Assembly (NCBI GenBank): GCA_002781265.1 | Contig: PETS01000006.1 | Span: 1 to 12,471, forward strand | DNA length: 12,471 nt | Source: Candidatus Falkowbacteria bacterium CG02_land_8_20_14_3_00_36_14 | GTDB lineage: Bacteria; Patescibacteriota; Patescibacteriia; Patescibacteriales; UM-FILTER-36-11 | Reading direction: 5' to 3' | Shown: in pieces, positions 1 through 6,951 of the stretch | Position numbering within the stretch: the stretch's first letter is position 1 | Layout of the letters: every line of letters starts with the position of its first letter | Made by a program: the position numbers and the translations under genes | Notes under the pieces: generated by a model | What the model saw: only the letters and a program-made list of their open reading frames with translations | Told to the model about the DNA's origin: nothing | The model's database searches: none

Positions 1-2057
1 AAAAATTATTTCAGCCCAGCGGACGCGGTAAAGTCTGGTGGCTTTTTGCTTTTATAATTTTATTGGTTATAATCAGCGGAATTATTGACGCCGGGTCTTA
101 TTATAATAAAGGAGCGGATTGGCTATCGGCCAAGACCGGTCAGACTATAAAATTGCCGTATGCAAAGGAAATTCCTTTTCGCTTGGGCCTTGATTTGCAG
201 GGCGGCACCCAATTGGTTTATAGCGCTGATGTCACTAATGTGCCGGAGGCCGATAGAAGAAGCGCTATTGACGGCGTCAGGGATGTGATTGAAAGGCGGG
301 TAAATGTATTCGGAGTTAGCGAGCCTAATATCCAAACCAATAAAAGCGGGGATGATTATCAGGTAATAGTAGAATTGGCTGGAATTAAAGACGTGAACGA
401 AGCTATTAAAACTATCGGGGAAACTCCGCTTTTAGAATTTAAGGAACAAAATACCGCCGTCAAGCAGTTAACGGAAGAAGAAAAAAATCAATTGATCGCC
501 ACCAATCAAGAAGCGGAGAAAAAAGCGGAAGAAATATTAGGCAAGGCCATTTCTGGCGGTGATTTTACCGCTTTGGTCGGTGAATTTTCCAATGATGATG
601 CGGCTAAGGCGAACGGCGGCGATTTAGGCTGGGTTACAGAAAATGATAATCAGGCAATAGTCAGCCAAATAAAAGGATTAGATAAAGGCAAAGTTTATGC
701 CGATTTAATAAAAACCAGCCAAGGATTTGAAATTGTAAAGCTGGAAGATAAGCGTGTTAAAATAAATCCATTTGACAATAAGAGCGAAAAGGAAGTAAAA
801 GCTTCGCATCTTTTAATTTGTTTTCAAGGAAGCGATAATTGCGAAAATGGGTTAAGCAAAGAGGAAGCGCTAGCTAAAATATCAAAATTAAAAGAAGAAG
901 CCATTCCGGCCAATTTTATTGATTTGGTAAAAAATAATTCCACCGAGCCGGGCGCAGAAACTTCCGGTGGAGATTTGGGCTGGTTTGCAAAAGGCGCTAT
1001 GGTTAAACCGTTTGCGGATGCGGTATTTTCCCAGTCCGTGGGAACTATCTCCGACGTGGTAGAGACGCCATTCGGCTATCATTTAATCTATAAGCAGGAA
1101 GAAAAGGATTTGGAAGAATATAAAATCAGCCATATTTTAATAAAAACCGCTAAAGAGGAAGATGTCGCCGGACCGCAGTCAGAATGGAAAAATACCGAAC
1201 TTAGCGGTAAAAATCTTAAACGAGCGGCTGTTAATTTCAACCCGAATGACAATTCACCGGAAGTATCTTTGGAGTTTGATGACGAAGGAGCGAAAATGTT
1301 CGCAGATATTACCGGAAGAAACATCAACAAGCCGGTAGCTATTTACTTAGACGGATATGCCATTAGCGTGCCGACGGTTAATGAAAAGATTACCGGTGGA
1401 AAAGCGGTTATTTCCGGAAGATTTAATATTCAAGAAGCTAAATTGCTGTCCCAGCGCTTAAATGCCGGCGCTTTGCCGGTTCCGATTTCATTAGTTAATC
1501 AGCAGACGGTTGGCGCGAGCTTGGGCCGCGATTCTTTAGTGGCCAGTTTGGATGCCGGCCTTTACGCTTTTCTTTTGGTTGGAATTTTTATGATTTTATT
1601 CTACAGGTTGCCCGGCTTATTATCGGTTATTTCTTTATTGATTTACAGTTTGTTGGTTTTAGCGATATTTAAAATTTGGCCGGTTACTTTGACTTTATCC
1701 GGCGTCGCTGGGTTTATTTTTTCGGTCGGTATTGCCGTTGACGCTAATGTTTTAACTTTTGCCCGTTTACGCGAAGAACTGCGCAGGGGCCGGCCGTTGA
1801 ATTCAGCGCTGGAAGAGGCCTTTACCCGCGCCTGGCCTTCTATTAGAGATTCAAATTCATTCACTATTATCACTTCCATTATTTTGATAATATTCACCAC
1901 TAGCGTGGTCAAAGGTTTTGCCGTAACGCTGATTATCGGCGTGGCTATGTCTATGTTTTCGGCGATTATAATTACTAGAACATTTTTAAGATTAATTCCC
2001 GCCCGTTGGCTAGAAAGTAAACATTGGCTTATCACCTCTATAAAAAAACAATCTTAA
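1..2057 (+). CDS. secD: Protein translocase subunit SecD with inserted parvulin-type PPIase modules (5' partial)
   Basis: SecD works with SecF and SecYEG and uses the proton-motive force to complete protein export across the cytoplasmic membrane. The reading frame (codons from base 3) is open to the left edge, so the TTG at 63 is not the real start; bases 33-86 encode the first membrane segment. Counting from the TTG codon: the LGLDLQGG motif at 41-48, RRVNVFGVSEPNIQ at 78-91 and ETPLLEF at 120-126 form the first part of the periplasmic P1 domain. SecD sequence resumes at WKNTELSGKNLKRA (375-388). Five further membrane segments lie at about 497-634, with the conserved GIAVDANVLTFARLREEL at 556-573. 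Residues 130-374 are not standard SecD but tandem parvulin-like sequence (separate entry). secF follows after 9 bases, so the two are surely co-transcribed. The family assignment is very secure; the N-terminus is missing. Confidence 0.97.
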   Translation, partial: KLFQPSGRGKVWWLFAFIILLVIISGIIDAGSYYNKGADWLSAKTGQTIKLPYAKEIPFRLGLDLQGGTQLVYSADVTNVPEADRRSAIDGVRDVIERRVNVFGVSEPNIQTNKSGDDYQVIVELAGIKDVNEAIKTIGETPLLEFKEQNTAVKQLTEEEKNQLIATNQEAEKKAEEILGKAISGGDFTALVGEFSNDDAAKANGGDLGWVTENDNQAIVSQIKGLDKGKVYADLIKTSQGFEIVKLEDKRVKINPFDNKSEKEVKASHLLICFQGSDNCENGLSKEEALAKISKLKEEAIPANFIDLVKNNSTEPGAETSGGDLGWFAKGAMVKPFADAVFSQSVGTISDVVETPFGYHLIYKQEEKDLEEYKISHILIKTAKEEDVAGPQSEWKNTELSGKNLKRAAVNFNPNDNSPEVSLEFDDEGAKMFADITGRNINKPVAIYLDGYAISVPTVNEKITGGKAVISGRFNIQEAKLLSQRLNAGALPVPISLVNQQTVGASLGRDSLVASLDAGLYAFLLVGIFMILFYRLPGLLSVISLLIYSLLVLAIFKIWPVTLTLSGVAGFIFSVGIAVDANVLTFARLREELRRGRPLNSALEEAFTRAWPSIRDSNSFTIITSIILIIFTTSVVKGFAVTLIIGVAMSMFSAIIITRTFLRLIPARWLESKHWLITSIKKQS
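450..1184 (+). other. Tandem parvulin (rotamase) insert inside SecD P1 domain
   Basis: This coding segment interrupts the SecD P1 domain. Module 2 (residues 245-344 counted from base 63) looks complete: it has the first-strand ASHLL motif with His249, GGDLGWF at 302-308, Met313 and Phe317, and the closing FGYHLI with His340. These match the two histidines and the hydrophobic pocket of parvulin isomerases. Module 1 (about 135-229) has the helix region and GGDLGW (185-190) but lacks the SHxLI strand, and its closing motif reads GFEIV, with Glu223 where the His should be; it is probably inactive or structural. After module 2 another first strand appears (ISHILIKT, 355-362) and the sequence then returns directly to SecD, as if a third unit had been cut down to one strand. 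By SecD topology the insert lies outside the cytoplasm. Catalysis is inferred. Confidence 0.85.
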
Positions 2058-2066
2058 ATTAATATT

Positions 2067-2978
2067 ATGAATTATAGAATTATCCAAAAAAGGGGAATAT
2101 GGCTAGGAATATCCGGCTCTCTTTTTATAGCGGCTGTAATTGCCATATTTATGTGGGGTTTGAAATTCGGAATTGATTTTACCGGCGGTAGTTTATTAGA
2201 AGTGAAATTTACAGGAATCAGGCTGGAAGTTAGCGCGATTGAAGGACAATTAAAAGATCTTAATTTAGGCAGTTTAATAGTACAACCGGTCAACAAAGAC
2301 GGCATGATTTTAAGATTCCAGGATTCCAGCAAGGAAAAACACCAAGAAGTTCTTAATAAGCTGGATGAATTGGTTAAGAAAGACCAAAAAGATCAAAAAA
2401 TAGAAGAAGTGCGGTATGATGCAGTCGGCCCATCAATCGGCATTGAGCTTAAGAGAAAAGCGATATTATCCATTTTTTGGGTCCTGGTAGCGATTGTTAT
2501 TTATATCAGTATTGCGTTTTTAAAAGTTTCCAAACCGGTCGTTTCCTGGAAATACGGCGTTTCGGCGCTAATTGCCATGTCCCATGATGTTATTATCACT
2601 ATTGGCGCTTTCGCTGCCTTGGGAAGATTTTACAACATGGAAATTAACGCTCCGTTCGTAGCCGCTGTCTTGACAGTTCTCGGTTATTCCGTTCATGACA
2701 CGATTGTCGTTTTTGACAGAATCAGGGAAAATTTACCAAAAAGCGATGAAGATTTTGCCAGCACGGTCAATATCAGCTTGAATCAAACCCTAGGGCGCTC
2801 TATCAACACTTCTATGACGGCTTTGCTCGCTTTAGTGTCTATTATAATTTTTGGCGGCGAATCCATCAGATCATTCGCTCTAGCCCTAACTATCGGAATT
2901 TTTATCGGAACTTATTCCAGCATTTTTGTCGCCTCCCCCTTATTGGTGGTTTGGGAAAGACTGCGCAAAGATAGATAG
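2067..2978 (+). CDS. secF: Protein translocase subunit SecF
   Basis: SecF is the partner of SecD in the SecDF complex, which couples proton flow to the late steps of protein secretion. The 303-residue product has the expected layout: a first membrane segment at about 11-31, the GIDFTGG motif at 35-41, an extracytoplasmic P4 domain to about residue 125, VGPSIG at 120-125, then five membrane segments. Conserved SHD (172-174) and YSVHDTIVVFDRIREN (207-222) are the family signatures of the second half. The length is normal. The ATG at 2067 is 9 bases after the secD stop; no Shine-Dalgarno sequence precedes it, so translation may be coupled to secD. It ends with TAG, unlike most genes here, and is followed by a hairpin terminator. 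Identification is secure. Confidence 0.97.
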   Translation: MNYRIIQKRGIWLGISGSLFIAAVIAIFMWGLKFGIDFTGGSLLEVKFTGIRLEVSAIEGQLKDLNLGSLIVQPVNKDGMILRFQDSSKEKHQEVLNKLDELVKKDQKDQKIEEVRYDAVGPSIGIELKRKAILSIFWVLVAIVIYISIAFLKVSKPVVSWKYGVSALIAMSHDVIITIGAFAALGRFYNMEINAPFVAAVLTVLGYSVHDTIVVFDRIRENLPKSDEDFASTVNISLNQTLGRSINTSMTALLALVSIIIFGGESIRSFALALTIGIFIGTYSSIFVASPLLVVWERLRKDR

Positions 2979-3008
2979 AAATATTTGTAAAAATTATAAA
3001 TATTTTAG

Positions 3009-3033
3009 AAACAGAATTATATTCTGTTTTTTT
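3009..3033 (+). terminator. Intrinsic terminator after secDF
   Basis: A 9-bp perfect stem (AAACAGAAT at 3009-3017 pairing with ATTCTGTTT at 3021-3029) with a three-base loop runs into an uninterrupted T tract ending at 3033. It lies 31 bases after the secF stop and is a classical rho-independent terminator for the secD-secF transcript. The stem is AT-rich, so efficiency may be moderate. Confidence 0.8.
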
Positions 3034-3104
3034 ATTATTTCTATAATCGTATAAAAAATTTATACAGCTAAAATTAACTAAATTTGCCAGGCATCATAGA
3101 ATTT

Positions 3105-3134
3105 TTGACAAAGGAGGTGCTAATAAGGTAGAAT
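3105..3134 (+). promoter_or_regulatory. Sigma70-type promoter for the proS-mre operon
   Basis: TTGACA at 3105-3110 is a perfect -35 box. It is followed after 18 bases by TAGAAT at 3129-3134, a one-mismatch -10 box. The predicted start of transcription is near 3141, giving a leader of about 47 bases to the proS ATG. It sits just downstream of the secDF terminator, where a new promoter is expected. The spacer contains AAGGAGGTG, a perfect anti-SD complement, but it lies upstream of the predicted transcription start and has no start codon at a suitable distance. Confidence 0.7.
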
Positions 3135-3187
3135 ATAGATGTAAATGAAAATATAAATATTAATTATTTATTTAATTATTATTTTTT

Positions 3188-4462
3188 ATGCGCCAATCAC
3201 AATTATTCACCAAAACCGCCAAAGAACCTCCTAAGGATGAATTCAGTTTTAACGCGCAAATTTTAATCAGAGCCGGCTTTATAGACAAATTATTCGCCGG
3301 AGTGTACACTATTCTGCCGCTCGGCTTTAAAGTTTTAAAAAAAATTGAAAATATTATCAGAGAAGAAATTAATAACATCGGCGGGCAGGAAATATATATG
3401 CCGGCTCTTCATCCCATTGCCAATTATAAAAAAACCGGCCGGGATAAAATAGATGTGCTTTATTACACCAAGCTGAAAAATGGATCAGAGCTGGTTTTAG
3501 GCCAAAGCCATGAAGAAATAATCGTGCCCTTGATGCAGAAATTTATTTTATCATATAAGGATTTGCCTAAAATGGTTTATCAATTTCAGACTAAATTCAG
3601 GAATGAGTTACGGGCTAAATCGGGAATTTTGCGCGGACGGGAATTTTCAATGAAGGACTTGTATTCTTTCCATAAAAACGAAGAAGATTTAAACGAGTAT
3701 TATAAGATGGCGCAAAAAGCGTATTTTAAGATTTTTAAAAGATGCGGTTTGCTTGATTTAACATATTTAACCTACGCTTCCGGCGGAACTTTTTCAAAAT
3801 TTTCGCACGAATACCAAACCATAACCGAAGCCGGCGAGGATTTAATTTATATCTGCGATAAATGCGAAATCGCTATTAATAAAAAAATTATTAAAGAACA
3901 AAGCGCTTGCCCATTTTGCCAGAATAAAAAATTGCGCGAAGCCAAAGCCATAGAAGTCGGAAATATATTTAAATTAGGAAATCGTTTTTCTCATCCTTTC
4001 GGATTCCAATATACTGCCGAAGATGGAAGTAAAAAAGACGTGGTGATGGGTTGTTACGGCATTGGATTGGGAAGAACCATGGGTGCCATAACAGAAGTGC
4101 ATCATGATAAAAACGGCATAATCTGGCCGGAAGAAGTGGCGCCATTTGTCGCTTCGCTTCTCAAAATAAAAAGTAAAAACGCCATGCCTGCCGGCAGGCA
4201 GGAAAAAGTAAAAAATATTGATAAAATTTCTGATAAAATTTATACTGATTTGCAAGATAATGGGGTGGAAGTTTTATATGACGATAGAGATGTGAGTGTG
4301 GGAGAAAAATTTGCCGATGCGGATTTAATCGGCTGTCCCTACAGAATAGTGGTTAGCGCCAAAACTTTAATGAAAAATTGCGTGGAAGTAAAAAGAAGAG
4401 GCAGTGATAAGGAAGAATTGATAAATATTAATGAGATTATAAATAAAATATCTAATTATTAA
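3188..4462 (+). CDS. proS: Prolyl-tRNA synthetase, short form without INS editing domain
   Basis: This enzyme charges tRNA(Pro) with proline in the cytoplasm. The 424-residue product is a class II synthetase of bacterial ProRS type: the motif 1 region lies at about 43-75, motif 2 has FRNE (137-140) and Arg149, and motif 3 is GCYGIGLGRTMGA (288-300). The C-terminal anticodon-binding domain starts near 315 and includes DDRDVSVGEKFADADLIG (365-382). Bacterial ProRS is usually about 570 residues because a roughly 180-residue INS domain, which edits Ala-tRNA(Pro), sits between motifs 2 and 3. Here that region is short and has a CxxC...CxxC knuckle (Cys223, 226, 241, 244), probably a zinc ribbon. 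A GC-rich palindrome adds MPAGRQ at 333-338 in the anticodon domain. It starts the transcript that continues into mreB. No SD precedes the ATG. Confidence 0.96.
   Translation: MRQSQLFTKTAKEPPKDEFSFNAQILIRAGFIDKLFAGVYTILPLGFKVLKKIENIIREEINNIGGQEIYMPALHPIANYKKTGRDKIDVLYYTKLKNGSELVLGQSHEEIIVPLMQKFILSYKDLPKMVYQFQTKFRNELRAKSGILRGREFSMKDLYSFHKNEEDLNEYYKMAQKAYFKIFKRCGLLDLTYLTYASGGTFSKFSHEYQTITEAGEDLIYICDKCEIAINKKIIKEQSACPFCQNKKLREAKAIEVGNIFKLGNRFSHPFGFQYTAEDGSKKDVVMGCYGIGLGRTMGAITEVHHDKNGIIWPEEVAPFVASLLKIKSKNAMPAGRQEKVKNIDKISDKIYTDLQDNGVEVLYDDRDVSVGEKFADADLIGCPYRIVVSAKTLMKNCVEVKRRGSDKEELININEIINKISNY
4185..4200. repeat. GC-rich 16-bp perfect palindrome inside proS
   Basis: TGCCTGCC joined directly to GGCAGGCA forms a perfect 16-bp palindrome, with a further GG beyond it. 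It is strikingly GC-rich against its AT-rich surroundings and is read in frame as part of residues 333-338 (MPAGRQ). It falls in the loop after the first strand of the anticodon-binding domain (VAPFVASLLKI), a place that tolerates insertions. It is probably one copy of a dispersed genomic repeat; only one exact copy is present in this window. Confidence 0.75.
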
Positions 4463-4495
4463 TTGTTAAATGTTTCGTGATGTATTAAGTGAATT

Positions 4496-5539
4496 ATGTT
4501 AAATAAATTTTTAGGAAAATTCAGCAAGGATTTGGGCATTGACCTGGGCACAAAAAATACTTTAGTTTATACCCCCGACAAGGGGATTGTTATTAATGAG
4601 CCATCGGTGGTGGCGGTAAATATGCGCACTGATGAGATTTTAGCCGTGGGCAAGGATGCGGAAAAAATGATTGGCAAAACTCCCAGCCATATTCAAGCTA
4701 TAAAACCTTTAGTAAGCGGAGTAATATCCGATTTTGAAGTGGCGGAAAAAATGTTAAAATTTTTTATTAATAAAGTTCATAGCGAAAATTTTACATTAAT
4801 TCCCCGCCCGCGGGTAATAATCGGCATTCCTTTGGATATTACGGAAGTGGAAAAAAAAGCGGTAGAGGATGCCGCCAAATCAGCCGGCGCGCGCCAAGTT
4901 TATTTGATTGAAGAATCAATGGCGGCGGCGATTGGCAACCGCATGCCAGTGACTGAAGCCAAAGCGACAATGATTGTTGATATTGGTGGAGGCACTACGG
5001 AAATATCAGTCATATCTTTGGGCGGGGTGGTGACATGGAAGACATTAAGGCAGGCCGGCAATGAACTGGATAATAATATTATTCAATACGTCAGAGAAGA
5101 ATTTAATATGCTGATTGGCGAGCAGGTAGCCGAAGATATTAAAAAAAGAATCGGTTCAGCATCGGCCTTAAAAGATCCCATAGATATGCAAATAAGAGGC
5201 AGAGATTTGATAAACGGCCTGCCTAAGGCAGTGCAAATTAACGACAGCCAAGTAAGGGAAGCGATTGATAAAACCATAAGCCAAATTATTGAAAATATAA
5301 AAATAACTTTAGAAACCACTCCTCCGGAATTAGTTTCGGATATTTACGAGCAAGGCATTGTTTTAACCGGCGGCGGGGTGTTATTAAGAAATCTTGATAA
5401 AAAAATCGCGCAAATAATAAAAATTCCTATCAGAGTGGCTGACGATCCTTTAACTTGCGTAGTCAGAGGCACCGGCATATTACTGTCCGATCCGGAATTA
5501 TTAGCCAAGGTGGTTTCTGCGAGCACGGAAGAAATTTAA
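4496..5539 (+). CDS. mreB: Rod shape-determining protein MreB
   Basis: MreB is the bacterial actin homologue that forms membrane-bound filaments and guides lateral wall synthesis. The 347-residue protein is full length. It has phosphate-1 motif DLGTKNTLVY (16-25), phosphate-2 motif DIGGGTTEIS (162-171) and adenosine motif LTGGGVLLRN (290-299). The N-terminal MLNKFLGKF can form the short amphipathic helix that anchors MreB to the membrane. It lies 33 bases after proS with no terminator between and starts the canonical mreB-mreC-mreD-mrdA order. The ATG is preceded by GTGAATT rather than an SD. The MreB-like family is certain; the neighbours favour MreB over a paralogue such as Mbl. Confidence 0.97.
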   Translation: MLNKFLGKFSKDLGIDLGTKNTLVYTPDKGIVINEPSVVAVNMRTDEILAVGKDAEKMIGKTPSHIQAIKPLVSGVISDFEVAEKMLKFFINKVHSENFTLIPRPRVIIGIPLDITEVEKKAVEDAAKSAGARQVYLIEESMAAAIGNRMPVTEAKATMIVDIGGGTTEISVISLGGVVTWKTLRQAGNELDNNIIQYVREEFNMLIGEQVAEDIKKRIGSASALKDPIDMQIRGRDLINGLPKAVQINDSQVREAIDKTISQIIENIKITLETTPPELVSDIYEQGIVLTGGGVLLRNLDKKIAQIIKIPIRVADDPLTCVVRGTGILLSDPELLAKVVSASTEEI

Positions 5540-5567
5540 TTAAAATTGAATTATGAATTTTTGAATT

Positions 5568-6374
5568 ATGGGAAAAATCAATTCAAAAAAATATATTATT
5601 ATATCGGCAGTTATCGGGCTGCTTATTTTTTTGCATATTATTAAAATATTAACGCCGATTGAAAATATAACAGTGCGCCTATTTAATCCTATACTTGGCA
5701 GTTTATATAAAATTAGTTCTAATTTGCGTAATACATATAAAGAGCAAACCAATAAAAGAGATATGGCGAAATTGGCGGAAGGATTGGAAGAAAAAATAGA
5801 GGAATTAACCGTCCAAAATGCAAAATTAAAAGTTATTGAGGAAGAAAATCAAATATTGCGTGAAATTTTAAAATTTTCCAAAAGAACAGACGCCTCTTTT
5901 TTATTAAGCCATATTGTATCGCAAGAAGCAACAAATGAAGTCAGTAAATCTCGGACTATTATTATTGACAAAGGGGCGAGTGACGGATTGCGAAAGGGTC
6001 AGGGCGTTATAACCGGGAATGGAATATTAGTCGGGAAAATAATATCAGTAAAAGATAATTTATCAGAAGTTTGCTTGATAACCGATAGTTCTTGCAAGCT
6101 GGCGGCTATGGTGCAAAATCAAGATAAAACCAGCGGCATCGGGGAGGGTGATTCGGGATTAACGATTAAAATAAATTTTATTCCGCAAACTGAAATAATT
6201 AATATAGGCGATACGGTAGTTACTTCCGGATTGGATAATAATATTCCGCGCGGGCTGGTTATCGGCAAAGTGTCCAAGGTTAATAAAGAAAATAATGAAC
6301 TTTGGCAGAATGCCGTAATCCAACCTCTAATTAATCTTGATAATTTAATCATTGTGTCAGTGATACTGCCCTAA
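5568..6374 (+). CDS. mreC: Cell shape-determining protein MreC
   Basis: MreC is a bitopic membrane protein that links cytoplasmic MreB to the extracytoplasmic wall synthases PBP2 and RodA. The 268-residue product has one membrane segment at about 9-28 followed by a coiled coil (about 60-100, LEEKIEELTVQNAKL), which drives dimerisation. The rest is the beta-rich MreC domain, with the characteristic DKGASDGLRKGQGVITGNGI (about 127-146) and GDTVVTSGLDNNIPRGLVIG (about 216-235). Length and layout are normal. It begins 28 bases after mreB. The leader carries two copies of TTGAATTATG (5546-5555 and 5561-5570); the second contains the ATG start, and no SD is visible. Confidence 0.95.
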   Translation: MGKINSKKYIIISAVIGLLIFLHIIKILTPIENITVRLFNPILGSLYKISSNLRNTYKEQTNKRDMAKLAEGLEEKIEELTVQNAKLKVIEEENQILREILKFSKRTDASFLLSHIVSQEATNEVSKSRTIIIDKGASDGLRKGQGVITGNGILVGKIISVKDNLSEVCLITDSSCKLAAMVQNQDKTSGIGEGDSGLTIKINFIPQTEIINIGDTVVTSGLDNNIPRGLVIGKVSKVNKENNELWQNAVIQPLINLDNLIIVSVILP

Positions 6375-6394
6375 GGGGATTTATATATAAATTT

Positions 6395-6928
6395 ATGTAC
6401 GGGAAAATTATTATTAATACATTATTAATATTTGCTTTAGTGGCAATGGAAAAATCATTATTGCCCAATTTGCCTTGGGGAATTTCTTATTTAAGTTTAA
6501 TTTTAACAGCTTTGATATTTATTTTAGTTTTAAACGGCTTAGATTTAGCTTTATGGTGGGCGCTAGGAGCCGGTTTCTTATTGGATATCTTATCATTTAC
6601 GCCCTTCGGCGCATTTATAATTATTCTGACGATAATAATTTTAACGGCTAATTTTTTATTAAATAATTTTTTTACAAACCGTTCTCTTTATTCTTTCTTC
6701 GCTTTAACTGTTTTTGCCATTTTCTCTTATGAATTATTTTTAAATTTTGTTAATTATTTTTATAAATTAGTCCTTGGCGATAATTCCGAAGTATTAAAAT
6801 TAGATCTTAATTTTTTTATTTTTGAATTAAAATTATTAATATTTAATTTAATTTCAGTATTTATCATATTTTATATATTCAGTTTTATAAGCCGAAGGCT
6901 AAAACCGGTATTTTTAATAAGGAAATAA
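6395..6928 (+). CDS. mreD: Rod shape-determining protein MreD
   Basis: MreD is a small polytopic membrane protein of the elongasome that works with MreC and helps control PBP2/RodA activity. The 177-residue product is almost wholly hydrophobic, with about five membrane segments, and has the typical family stretch LALWWALGAGFLLDILSFTP (about 51-70) followed by GAFIIILTI. Sequence conservation in MreD is low, so its position 20 bases after mreC and 23 bases before the PBP2 gene is strong support. The phenylalanine and leucine codons are highly AT-rich, in line with membrane genes in this genome. No SD at a usable distance. Confidence 0.9.
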   Translation: MYGKIIINTLLIFALVAMEKSLLPNLPWGISYLSLILTALIFILVLNGLDLALWWALGAGFLLDILSFTPFGAFIIILTIIILTANFLLNNFFTNRSLYSFFALTVFAIFSYELFLNFVNYFYKLVLGDNSEVLKLDLNFFIFELKLLIFNLISVFIIFYIFSFISRRLKPVFLIRK

Positions 6929-6951
6929 ATTAATTAGATTATTTAAGACAG

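Noticed and set aside
3111..3147. A perfect SD-like AAGGAGGTG followed by ATG codons at 3139 and 3145, suggesting a leader peptide before proS.
   Set aside because: The ATG at 3139 is followed at once by TAA, and the one at 3145 codes for three residues; both are about 20 or more bases from the SD. The SD also lies between the -35 and -10 boxes, so it should not be transcribed.
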